Assembly: GCA_033398695.1 (NCBI GenBank)
Contig: CM065819.1
Coordinates: 1,785,501 to 1,849,500, forward strand
Length of the DNA stretch: 64,000 nucleotides
From: Orobanche coerulescens
Taxonomy: Eukaryota > Streptophyta > Magnoliopsida > Lamiales > Orobanchaceae
Direction: 5' to 3'
How positions within the stretch are numbered: position 1 is the stretch's first letter; each line of letters begins with the position of its first letter. The notes below the pieces were generated by a model. The model did no database searches. It had not been told where the DNA came from and saw only the letters and a program-made list of their open reading frames with translations. A program made the position numbers and the translations under genes. Below, in pieces: positions 46,453 through 57,554 of this stretch.

Positions 46453-49246
46453 TGTAACACCCCAAAAAGGCGGCTATTACAGTGCCGTGAATCCCACACT
46501 GGGACCCACCAGGCGATATCCAAAACAGGTTAAATAAATATTATTTGTGATACCGAACCACAATGAATAGTCATTACTCCGATTAGGAGTTTATTAAAAT
46601 ATGGCCAACGGCCTTATAATACACAGGATCCGAAAAACAAGTATAAACCATGTGGAGATGGAAAATACTTCAATTGTCAAATACAACCAGAAAACAATTT
46701 AAATGAAACAGGAAATAACATGACACGGTTTAACATAACCGGACAACAAAAGATGTGGCCCCCCCGAACTAGTATCCTTCGAACCCTTCGCCGTCGACAT
46801 GCTCTTCCCGTGCCTTGCCTTTACCTCGACCTAAAATACAATACAAGTATTTCGCCCAACACAGGGTCAGATATACATGATAATCAATTCTTCCGACATT
46901 ATACAATTCACATATATAGATCTCAAGAAAAACATTCCGTATATTAATCATACCCCTCGGGCGTATGAAATAATTAGTCACCAATCGTCGAACACATCCA
47001 ATACTATGGACGATTAATAATATGGCTCAAGATGGACATCACAGTACGCCCGATCCGGAAATGTGTCCGTGTACACGTCCGCCCCGTATACGGAATCCAT
47101 AATATACGTGGGACAATGTACCTAATTAGCCTCACGAAACTACGTCTCGTGTGCACAGTCCAATGCGGAATAATATCCACGCATGACTATATAAGTGCCT
47201 GGCTAAAAATCCTACACAATGACCAATCGGAACGCAGATATGATTCCGGATATGTCACGATACAACATGACAACGAATTCAATAAATCACATATCCGATT
47301 AAGGATCAAGAAAAACTCACCGAAGTGAAAATAAGACCAGCGAGGTCAACGATTCAAAACGACGTACTTGGGAATGCAACCCCATGAAGATAACGGAATA
47401 ACGTCAAGGACAATGTCAAATCACGACAACCATTACATGAACAATTCATACACATGAAATATATAACCATCATGAGAATCTAATCATCATTATAACCAAG
47501 CAAGATAACTTGCCTCAATTCCGTAAGCGAAAGGTAGTCGTTCTCCAAATGATCAAACGGACGGTATCCTCGGTTAAACACTCAATCGAACAAGCAACCT
47601 TGAATGAAACGTAATTCATTCAATAACATATTCACATAATATTAATCTCAATTCGTAGGAAACGACGCCCGCAACCTACTCGAATAATTCATTCCACCCT
47701 AATGAATACCTTAATGATTAATGAAAGGTTTCAATACATCTAATTCATCTTGCAAAATCGGATTACCGTACCAAAAGTGTCCTTTAATTCTCTTTTTATT
47801 CTATGAACAAAACATCTTCAATTCGCCAATAAAATTGGTTTAATCAAATTCTTATGTTCTACAACATCTACTATTATAAAAGGATAGTCATAATGAATTT
47901 GATACTCAATCTACCATGACAGTATCATTCATAAACAGCATCACCTTCTTAAGAACACTATCTATTTAGCATGACGATGAACTACATTCTAAGTTATCAA
48001 CACATTAGATTAATGAAAAGTTATTGTTGTAATTATCAAGATCCTTATCATTCTTCAAAGACTTGTGAAGCTGAACCATAATGATTGTTAAAGCTTCTAA
48101 GATTTCTGAACAAGATCATCTAATCCCATCTTTAACATTATCAAGTTCTTCCCAAGGTAATTAAATACCTAAAATGGTGTTTAAACACTCTATGATATCA
48201 AGTTCTTGATTAAATGCAGCTATGATGAAGCTAACCGATCCAACAATGTTCTACTGAGCTAAATTCGTCAGAAGATGAGTAATGATAACTACAAACATGG
48301 TTACCATCACTACAACATCAAGAACTCATCTAATCTAAACCCTCATTTATCATATTCATCAAGAAGTGTTTAAAAAGTTTAATTATAACCATGTTTTACT
48401 TGCTTAATCTAACTCTAGGTGAAGTATAATTCGTCATTAATCATCAACATAAGAAAATAATGCAGAGAGGAAAGTACACCTACCTCCAGAAATGAAGAAC
48501 AACTTCAATGCTATGAGAAAATATACTCTAAGCTCAAGAACAACTCTTAATCTCCAAGGAAATGAGCTCCACTCCAAGATTTAAGGCTTAGAAACAAGTT
48601 GGTGAAGGTTGATATCGTTTTGGGAGTGCAGAGGGACGATAAATGGAGAGAGAATCGGTTTAGAGTTGTGAAGAAATGAAAAACAGGCTGGTCCTATAAA
48701 TAGACTGGACATACTTAGCGCACGCTATCGGAACAGTTTAGCATACGCTAATGCACTTACGTACGCTAACCGGTCGATATTACGTACGTAAGCGGCTTAC
48801 AGAGGCTACTGTCTTTGAATTTCGCAGGTCGTTAGCGCACGCTAATGAGAAATGGGTTACGCACGCTAATAAAAGTTGATTCTAGCCGACATGACAGCTC
48901 AGACCTTGTTCACATGCATGCTAACGGCTAAGGAGTTCACGTGCTGAAGTCAACTGATGCCAGATTCCCTCTTAGCGTACGCAACAGAGGAAACCTTACG
49001 CACGCTAAGGCACAGGATTAGCGTATGTTAATCGTACTATGTAGCGTACACTACATCAACAGAAAAATTCAAAAATGCAACTCTCTAATTAACATCGAAT
49101 CATCCCATATGAAATGAAATAACAACGATATGAAATTCAAATCTATAATACCTCAACATAATACTAAATGCAACGATTCATGATAATCAGATTATCCGAA
49201 TAATACAATGACAGGTAAAAATGAAAAGTTACAGTCGGATATTACA
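46453..49246 (-). repeat. Gyp-4 5' LTR (2.79 kb), inverted
   Basis: Reverse complement of 54741-57527, very similar throughout. It includes the palindrome array (48714-49055) and TATA (TATAAATAGA on the plus strand at 48696-48705). Confidence 0.93.
48694..49055 (-). promoter_or_regulatory. Gyp-4 inverted 5' LTR palindrome array and TATA box
   Basis: Reverse-complement copy of 54928-55286. In its present orientation this promoter points left, away from gag-pol. Confidence 0.72.
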
Positions 49247-49822
49247 TGCTTGTCCTCAAGCATAAAAATATCGAAAGATTTGAAAAATTTTCGCCCTATA
49301 ATTACGCTCAATAAAACTTTAAACTCCTTTCACCGACCCAAAATTCGCTCAAGTAATCGCTTCAAATAAAAGTTCAAATTCCCCAATAGATCTCCCCAAA
49401 CTTAAAAGTTTGCTTGTCCTCAAGCAATTTAGAATGAGTTGGATCGAGGCGATAACAAAAGTAGGAATATGATTTGCATGCCCTGAAATATTCAGCCTTC
49501 GTTAACTCAAATAGTGGTGTAGTAGTCATCTCTTCTGCATAATTAGCACATTTTTTGCATAAACAATTAATGAAAATTACATAGAATTATCAAACATAAA
49601 AATGCAATCCTATTAAACAGTTCCAAGAAGAGAAGAATGGTTAAAAAAAATTCACAGCTTATGACAAGGACTTTAGTCATCTCCCCAAATTTATTATTTC
49701 AATTGGTTGTTTATTGATAGGGACTTACGCGAACGCACTATCCACAAACTTCAATATATTTCGTAGGTGATAGCTTTCACACCGTTATTTGCTAACGTGT
49801 AGCTCTTTTCACCAACACATTT
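49247..49822 (-). other. Inverted piece of Ath-1 3' internal region
   Basis: Reading the minus strand from 49822 gives Ath-1 sequence continuing from 46232-46285, through one polypurine-like GAGGACAAGC and TTTAAGTTTGGGGAG, to GAGGACAAGCA at 49247. That end directly precedes the Gyp-4 insertion point, which resumes in plus orientation at 57528 (AAGCATTGG). The block was therefore inverted together with the Gyp-4 5' LTR. Confidence 0.8.
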
Positions 49823-50010
49823 CCCCTTTTTTTTTTCTCTTTATACAATTGAAATTGTTCGACTTGACACCGATATGATATTCGGTGCGACATTTATGGT
49901 ATCGATAACCGTTTTCCTTGAATGTGTGATTCCTTGTTGCTATTAACTTAGCATAAATTTTAGTATCTTGAACTGTACTTATGGTTATCACTATGATTGA
50001 TTCTTTCAGT
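49823..50010 (+). other. Gyp-4 leader remainder before gag
   Basis: A T10 run, then AT-rich leader ending GATTCTTTCAG|TATGG. The pyrimidine-rich CAG just before the gag ATG resembles a 3' splice site; Gyp-2 has TTACAGTATG at the same place. Confidence 0.5.
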
Positions 50011-50391
50011 ATGGAAAGAAACCTGAGAGGTCGTGGCAGAGGGGGACGAGGCCGCGAAAGGGGCCGAATCCCGATACCTCGAGCCAACAGACGCGCGAAT
50101 GCGGATCAGAGTTCCGCAGACAGTGGTTCACCTTCTAGGGAACAATCGCACCACAGTGGGCGCGGGGATGCGCGTGTCGATCCTTACGTCGTAATGCAGG
50201 GCATGATGACACAGATGACCCAGATGGGTCAACTAATGGAAGCTATGCAGAGGGCCGCCACTGGCCAGCAGCAGGGGGCTCATCCTCCTCCTGTGATTGG
50301 CGGACCCGTGAGTCCGATTATCAGCGACATCTCTCGCCAGCGACCACCGACTTTTGAAGGCTCCTCTGAGCCTGCTGATATTGTGCATTAG
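50011..50391 (+). pseudogene. Gyp-4 gag N-terminus, ended by an amber stop
   Basis: ATG at 50011 starts MERNLRGRGRGGRGRERGR. It runs through a Gln/Met-rich helix (MQGMMTQMTQMGQLMEAMQR) and FEGSSEPADIVH to TAG at 50389-50391. The next codons ([13 protein letters not shown]) are in the same frame and lead into the capsid domain, so one nonsense codon separates this from 50419. An in-frame ATG at 49981 exists, but the GR-rich start at 50011 matches the Gyp-2 Gag start better. Confidence 0.85.
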
Positions 50392-53300
50392 ATCGAGCAT
50401 TTTGAGAAACTTTTTCAGATGGTGGACTGCTCGGAAGAGAATCGCATTTCGGTAGCCGCGTATTATCTTAGCAAAGGCGCTCATACCTGGTGGCTTTCAG
50501 TAAGGCCAGCTGATGGTGTTTACACTTGGGAGGAATTTAAAAACCTCATGCTAGACCGTTACTATCCAGGGCCACTCCGTGAGGCCAAACTGTCGGAACT
50601 TTTGAACCCCGACCCGTCTGAAGACGATGATGTATTATCTGTTGCTGAGAAATTCCAGGCACTCCTTCCTTTTGCCACGAAAATTATCCGAACAGAGGCC
50701 GATAAGATCAAATACTTTCTCAAGAGGCTTAAACCCCGAATGAGAATGCAGCTGTTGAATCACCACTGTACTACCTTACCAGAGTTCATCGAGAAGGCTC
50801 TGGAGTACGAACTCACCGCGAAGGAGATTTCCAAGAAACAACCACAGTCCAACAACAAAAGGTCCAAGAACCAGAACCAGACTGAGAGTAATCGGCGGAC
50901 ATTCAGGAAGCCCCAGTCATTTCCAAACCCTTCTGATCAACCACCCATGGCGTCAAAGCCCGCTGGATCGCACTCTCGAGCGGTTCCCTCTTCCGTGGTG
51001 TGTCATAACTGTGGGGGCCAGGGGCATATCAACTTCAAATGCCCAAAGCCTGCCATCACATGCCATACTTGTGGGAAGAATGGTCACCGTGCTCGTTTTT
51101 GCAGGAGTGGGCCCGGACATGATCCAGTAGCGTCTCATGCTCCAGTTCAATCATCTGTCCAGAACCGGACGCCTCTGTCCGCTTCCTATCAGACCACCGG
51201 GGCGAATAGGGGAATGGGCCGTGGGAATCAAAGTGGTACACCTGGTGCCGGAACTGCGAAACCCAGGATTTACGAGATGAAGAAAGCTGACGATCCCGAG
51301 GCCAGCATGATTTCAGGTATACTCGAGATCCACTCCCAGCCTGTATGTGTTCTTTTTGATACCGGTGCTTCACACTCCTTTATATCTTCTTCTTGTTTAA
51401 GTTGTTTGCCTCTAGACCATGTTATCGATTGTGAGCCCTACGTGATTGGACTACCTGATGGTAGAAGAATTATTGGAAATCGTGAAGTCCAGGACTGTCC
51501 GATTCGTTTGAACGACCGTGAGTGGTTGTCAAATCTGATTGTAGTCGATCTACCTAAGGATGATATAATCTTGGGTATCGATTGGATGAATCGTCATGAT
51601 GCAATACTCAGTGTCCACAAGCGGATGGTAACCGTCACTTCTGATAATGGTTTCGAGTGTATTTTTCGAGGTGATAATCCCAGTCGTTCTGGGAGAGTCA
51701 TCAGCGCTATGAAAGCAGTGAAACTGCTTAATCAAGGGTGTATTGGTTATTGGTGCTACATGACCAAAACAGCAGATCGACCAGTTGAATTGGCCGACAT
51801 TCCGGTAGTCCGAGACTACCCAGATATATTTCCAGACGAGTTGCCAGGCTTACCTCCTCATCGTGACGTGGAGTTTATTATTGAGTTAGAACCAGGTACG
51901 TCCCCGCTCTCAAAAGCACCGTACCGTATGGCTCCGACTGAGAGGCAAGAATTGAAGAACCAGCTGGAGGAGTTGATTGACAAAGGCTATATTCGACCTA
52001 GTGCGTCCCCTTGGGGAGCACCAGTGTTATTTGTACGGAAGAAAGATGGATCTCTACGCTTATGTATTGATTACCGTGAGCTGAACAGGGTAACCATCAA
52101 GAACAAGTATCCCTTGCCTCGTATTGATGATTTATTGGACCAACTTCAGGGAGCTGCCGTGTTTTCTAAGATCGACTTGAGATCTGGTTATCATCAGTTG
52201 AGGATTCGAGAGTCTGACATTTCGAAGACAGCATTCCGTACTCGCTATGGGCATTATGAGTTCGTGGTGATGCCATTTGGACTGACTAATGCACCGGCAG
52301 TGTTCATGGAATTGATGAATCGAGTTTTTATTAACTATCTGGATCGCTTTGTAGTCGTTTTTATTGACGACATTCTGATTTACTCTCGCGACCACGAAGA
52401 GCACGAGCGTCACCTCCACCAAGTTCTCGATACATTGAGGCGGGAACAACTTTATGGGAAATTTTCTAAGTGTGAATTCTGGATGCCTGAGGTTGTCTTT
52501 CTCGGGCATGTGATATCATCCGAAGGGGTGAGAGTGGACCCACAAAAGACGGAAGCCATTCGAGATTGCCTACCACCGAAGAACGTGAAGGAAGTTCGTA
52601 GTTTCCTCGGCCTAGCAGGTTACTACCGACGGTTCGTAGAAGGATTTTCTAAAATTGCGCAACCAATGACTAACTTACTGCGAAAGGACAAGAAGTATTT
52701 GTGGTCAGGAACATGTCAGCAAAGTTTTGAAGAGCTCAAGAGTCGATTGATTTCGGCACCTGTTTTGGTCTTACCAAAGGGAACGGAAGGATTTGTGGTG
52801 TATAGTGACGCGTCGAGACAGGGTCTGGGATGTGTACTAATGCAGGAAGGGAAAGTAATCGCCTATGCATCGAGACAATTGCGACCCTATGAAGTTAACT
52901 ATCCGACCCATGACTTGGAGTTAGCAGCCGTGGTGTTTGCTTTGAAAATCTGGCGTCACTATCTTTATGGAGTTACCTGCCAGATCTTTACATACCTCAA
53001 GAGCCTAAAGTACATTTTTACTCAGAAGGAGTTGAACATGAGGCAGAGAAGGTGGCTAGAATTAATCAAGGACTATGATATCGAGATCCTTTATCATCCG
53101 GGTAAAGCAAATGTGGTTGCCGACGCATTGAGTCGTAAGACAGTGCAGGAGCAGATGCTGAGCCGTTTGACAACACAGAGGGAGTTGCAGTTGGACCTTA
53201 TGAGGCCAGAAATTGAAGTTTGGTTACAGCGTGTTCAGGGACAACTTTGCACCCTTGAGATTTCTTCGTCTCTTGATGATATGATCAAATCGAAGCAAAT

Positions 53301-54192
53301 TACGGACCCATTCTTATCTCGAGTTCGGGATGAAGTAACCCAGGGGAAAGCCCCTGGATTCGTGATCCACGAAGATGGATTGATACGTTTTAGAAATCAA
53401 GTCTGTGTACCCGCTGACGAAGAGTTGAGGAACTCTATCATGAGGGAAGCCCATGCTACCCCGTACTCTATTCACCCGGGCTCTAGCAAGATGTATAAGG
53501 ATTTGAAGCAGAATTATTGGTGGGGGAATATGAAACGTGAGGTTGCCGAATTCGTTTCGAGGTGTTTAACCTGTCAGCAGGTTAAGATTGAGCACCAGCG
53601 ACCCGCAGGAATGCTGAAACCACTCCCGATTCCTGAGTGGAAATGGGAGGACATATCTATGAATTTTATCACTAGCTTGCCGACGAGTCGTCGAGGAATG
53701 AATACGATTTGGGTGATTGTGGACCGTCTGACCAAATCAGCCCACTTCTTGGAGATTAAGGACACGTGGGGCCCCGAGAGATTGGCCCAGCTGTTTATTA
53801 AGGAAATTGTGAGACTGCACGGTACCCCCAAGAGCATTGTATCAGACCGTGACGGGCGATTTTTGTCACACTTCTGGAAGGCGATTCATCGTGCGATGGG
53901 CACGCAGTTGAATTTCAGTACGGCTTTTCATCCACAGACCGATGGTCAGTCGGAGAGAACCATCCAGACTCTAGAGGATATGTTGAGAGCATGTGCTCTT
54001 GATTGGAAGAACGATTGGGAAGCCCAGCTGCCTTTGGTAGAATTCACTTATAATAATAGTTGGCACGCTTCGATTCAGATGGCACCGTATGAGGCATTGT
54101 ATGGTCGTCGCTGTAGGTCCCCTTTGTCTTTGGGGCCGGGACGAATCGTAATCTCTGGGTACAGAACCCGATATGTTGTTAGCAGCCCGTGA
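50392..54192 (+). pseudogene. Gyp-4 gag-pol polyprotein (capsid, protease, RT, RNase H, integrase)
   Basis: Open from the amber stop at 50389 to 54192. Residue numbers count from ATG at 50419. Capsid about 1-115 ([13 protein letters not shown]); two zinc knuckles about 195-235 ([28 protein letters not shown]); protease DTGA at 314; RT with [20 protein letters not shown] and FIDD at 648-651. RNase H has YSDAS near 795, but the usual TDHKS block reads TYLKS, so the catalytic Asp at 859 is Tyr. Integrase zinc domain about 1017-1055. Its first catalytic Asp (usually DFIT) is Asn at 1082, while SDRDGR and GQSERT are kept. The frame is lost near 54130. Single-ORF gag-pol is usual for this clade. 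It is the best preserved pol here, yet it should be inactive at two steps. Confidence 0.95.
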
Positions 54193-54710
54193 GAAGATCA
54201 CTTTGATTAGGAGTCGGTTGTTAACGGCTCAAAGTCGACAGAAGTCTTATGCTGACCATCGCCGACGACCGCTTGAGTTCGAGGTTGGTGACCATGTGTT
54301 ATTGAAGGTGTCTCCTACCCGAGGTGTTTTTCGTTTCGGGAAGAGGGGCAAGCTGAGCCCAAGGTACATTGGGCCGTTTGAGGTTTTGGAGCATGTAGGT
54401 GATCTGGCCTATCGACTAGCTTTGCCACCGACTTTGAGTAAGATCCACAACGTGTTTCATGTCTCCCAGTTGAGGAAATATGTTGCTGATCCGAGCCATG
54501 TACTTCAGTTCGAAGAGATTGAATTAGCAGAGGATCATTCGTACGAGGAGCGTCCTGTACGGATACTCGAGAGGAGGATCAAGCAGTTGCGGAACAAGAC
54601 GATTCCCTACTGAAAGTTCAGTGGTCACGACACGGAGTCGAGGAGGCTACGTGGGAGACCGAGGATAGTATGCGAGCGAGATACCCTGAGTTATTTACCC
54701 CTTAGTTTCG
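54173..54710 (+). pseudogene. Gyp-4 integrase C-terminus and chromodomain
   Basis: Shifted frame: [51 protein letters not shown], then ILERRIKQLRNK. A further shift near 54605 leads to KVQWSRHGVEEATWETED and YPELFTP with a stop at about 54705. The last part is a chromodomain of the chromovirus type with its aromatic Trp kept, unlike Gyp-2. Confidence 0.88.
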
Positions 54711-54740
54711 AGGACGAAACTCTTTTTAAGGGGGGGAGTA
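54704..54740 (+). promoter_or_regulatory. Gyp-4 polypurine tract with stem-loop
   Basis: AGTTTCGAGGACGAAACT (54704-54721), then CTTTTTAAGGGGGGGAGTA directly before TGTAATATCC. Confidence 0.85.
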
Positions 54741-54927
54741 TGTAATATCCGACTGTAACTTTTCATTTTTACCTGTCATTGTATTATTCGGATAATCTGA
54801 TTATCATGAATCGTTGCATTTAGTATTATGTTGAGGTATTATAGATTTGAATTTCATATCGTTGTTATTTCATTTCATATGGGATGATTCGATGTTAATT
54901 AGAGAGTTGCATTTTCGTTTTGTTGAT

Positions 54928-55286
54928 GTAGCGTACGCTACATAGTACGATTAACGTACGCTAATCCTGTGCCTTAGCGTGCGTAAGGTTTCCTCTGTTG
55001 CGTACGCTAAGAGGGAATCGCATCGATTGACTTGACACGTGAACTCCTTAGCCGTTAGCATGCATGTGAACAAGGTCTGAGCTGTCATGTCGGCTAGAAT
55101 CAACTTTTATTAGCGTGCGTAACCCATTTCTCATTAGCGTGCGCTAACGACCTGCGAAATTCAAAGACAGTAGCCTCTGTAAGCCGCTTACATACGTAAT
55201 ATCGACCGGTTAGCGTACGTAAGTGCATTAGCATACGCTAAACTGTTCCGATAGTGTGCGCTAAGTATGTCCAGTCTATTTATAGG
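54928..55286 (+). promoter_or_regulatory. Gyp-4 3' LTR palindrome array and TATA box
   Basis: TGTAGCGTACGCTACA, TTAACGTACGCTAA, TTAGCGTGCGTAA, TTAGCGTGCGCTAA, CTTACATACGTAA and others, then TATTTATAGG 13 bp further on. Confidence 0.72.
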
Positions 55287-56466
55287 ACCAGCCTGTTTTT
55301 CATTTCTTCACAACTCTAAACCGATTCTCTCTCCATTTATCGTCCCTCTGCACTCCCAAAACGATATCAACCTTCACCAACTTGTTTCTAAGCCTTAAAT
55401 CTTGGAGTGGAGCTCATTTCCTTGGAGATTAAGAGTTGTTCTTGAGATTGGAGTATATTTTCTCATAGCATTGAAGTTGTTCTACATTTCTGGAGGTAGG
55501 TGTACTTTCCTCTCTGCATTATTTTCTTATGTTGATGATTAATGACGAATTATACTTCACCTAGAGTTAGATTAAGCAAGTAAAACATGGTTATAATTAA
55601 ACTTTTTAAACACTTCTTGATGAATATGATAAATGAGGGTTTAGATTAGATGAGTTCTTGATGTTATAGTGATGGTAACCATGTTTGTAGTTATCATTAC
55701 TCATCTTCTTCGGACGAATTTAGCTCGAGAACATTGTTGGATCGGTTAGCTTCATCATAGCTGGATTTAATCAAGAACTTGATATCATAGAGTGTTTAAA
55801 CACCATTTTAGGTATTTAATTACCTTGGGAAGAACTTGATAATGTTAAAGATAGGATTAGATGATCTTGTTCAGAAATCTTAGAAGCTTTAACAATCATT
55901 ATGGTTCAGCTTCACAAGTCTTTGAAGAATGATAAGGATCTTGATAATTACAACAATAACTTTTCATTAATATAATGTGTTGATAACTTAGAATGTGGTT
56001 CATCGTCATGCTAAATAGATAGTGTTCTTAAGAAGGTGATGCTGTTTATGAATGATACTGTCATGGTAGATTGAGTATCAAATTCATTATGACTATCCTT
56101 TTATAATAGTAGATGTTGTAGAACATAAGAATTTGATTAAACCAATTTTATTGGCGAATTGAAGATGTTTTGTTCATAGAATAACAAGAGAATTAAAGGA
56201 CACTTTTGGTATGGTAATCCGATTTTGGAAGATGAATTAGATGTATTGAAACCTTTCATTAATCGTTAAGGTATTCATTAGGGTGGAATGAATTATTCGA
56301 GTAGGTTGCGGGCGTCGTTTCCTATGAATTGAGATTAATATTATGTGAATATGTTATTGAATGAATTACGTTTCATTCAAGGTTGCTTGTTCGATTGAGT
56401 GTTTAACCGAGGATACCGTCCGTTTGATCATTTGGAGAACGACTACCTTTCGCTTACGGAATTGAG

Positions 56467-57149
56467 GCAAGTTATCTTGCTTGGTTATAATGATGATTAG
56501 ATTCGCATGATGGTTATATATTTCATGTGTATGAATTGTTCATGTAATGGTTGTCGTGATTTGACATTGTCCTTGACGTTATTCCGTTATCTTCATGGGG
56601 TTGCATTCCCAAGTACGTCGTTTTGAATCGTTGACCTCGCTGGTCTTATTTTCACTTCGGTGAGTTTTTCTTGATCCTTAATCGGATATGTGATTTATTG
56701 AATTCGTTGTCATGTTGTATCGTGACATATCCGGAATCATATCTGCGTTCCGATTGGTCATTGTGTAGGATTTTTAGCCAGGCACTTATATAGTCATGCG
56801 TGGATATTATTCCGCATTGGACTGTGCACACGAGACGTAGTTTCGTGAGGCTAATTAGGTACATTGTCCCACGTATATTCTGGATTCCGTATACGGGGCG
56901 GACGTGTACACGGACACATTTCCGGATCGGGCGTATTGTGATGTCCATCTTGAGCCATATTATTAATCGTCCATAGTATTGGATGTGTTCGACGATTGGT
57001 GACTAATTATTTCATACGCCTGAGGGGTATGATTAATAATCGGAATGTTTTTCTTGAGATCTATATATGTGAATTGTATAATGTCGGAAGAATTGATTAT
57101 CATGTATATCTGACCCTGTGTTGGGCGAAATACTTGTATTGTATTTTAG
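56467..57149 (+). other. Candidate GC-AG intron in Gyp-4 3' LTR
   Basis: TTGAG|GCAAGTTATC at 56467 and TTGTATTTTAG|GTCGAGG ending 57149 (683 bp). The donor box matches Gyp-1, Gyp-2 and Gyp-3. No hairpin or tandem repeat precedes the acceptor here. A conventional GT donor (GGAG|GTAGGTG, about 55494) also lies downstream of the TATA box. Confidence 0.4.
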
Positions 57150-57527
57150 GTCGAGGCAAAGGCAAGGCACGGGAAGAGCATGTCGACGGCGAAGGGTTCG
57201 AAGGATACTAGTTCGGGGGGCCCACATCTTTTGTTGTCCGGTTATGTTAAACCGTGTCATGTTATTTCCTGTTTCATTTAAATTGTTTGCTGGTTGTATT
57301 TGACAATTGAAGTATTTTCCATCTCCACATGGTTTATACTTGTTTTTCGGATCCTGTGTATTATAAGGCCGTTGGCCATATTTTAATAAACTCCTAATCG
57401 GAGTAATGACTATTCATTGTGGTTCGGTATCACAAATAATATTTATTTAACCTGTTTTGGATATCGTCTGGTGGGTCCTAGTGTGGGATTCACGGCACTG
57501 TAATAGCCGCCTTTTTGGGGTGTTACA

Positions 57528-57554
57528 AAGCATTGGTTTAAGTTTGGGGATATT
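57528..57554 (+). promoter_or_regulatory. Ath-1 polypurine end
   Basis: Second AAGCA duplication copy, then TTGGTTTAAGTTTGGGGATATT before LTR copy 3. Confidence 0.8.

Larger units (their letters stand above)
46286..57527 (+). mobile_element. Gyp-4: Ty3/gypsy chromovirus with inverted 5' LTR
   Basis: gag-pol and 3' LTR (54741-57527) are on the plus strand, but the other LTR (46453-49246) is in reverse orientation. The LTR/Ath-1 junctions are AAGCA at 57528-57532 and its reverse complement TGCTT at 49247-49251. The element therefore entered Ath-1 once, in normal form. Later a block of about 3.5 kb (46286-49822), holding adjacent Ath-1 DNA, the 5' LTR, the primer site and leader, flipped. Domain content is full-length chromovirus with stops, frameshifts and two lost catalytic residues. 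Confidence 0.88.
54741..57527 (+). repeat. Gyp-4 3' LTR (2.79 kb)
   Basis: TGTAATATCCGACTG to GGGGTGTTACA. It contains the palindrome array (54928-55264), TATA box TATTTATAGG (55277-55286) and a candidate GC-AG intron (56467-57149). Confidence 0.93.

Noticed and set aside
50011..54710. Endogenous pararetrovirus or env-bearing retrovirus
   Set aside because: No movement protein, coat or envelope-like gene; domain order and chromodomain are those of a chromovirus retrotransposon.
56652..57303. Short frames in the Gyp-4 LTR, also present in the inverted copy
   Set aside because: They appear in both LTR copies, lack family similarity and overlap the candidate intron; treated as LTR sequence.
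46453..57527. Two separate gypsy insertions in opposite orientation
   Set aside because: A single target duplication (AAGCA and its inverted copy beside inverted Ath-1 DNA) and the split leader fit one insertion plus inversion better.
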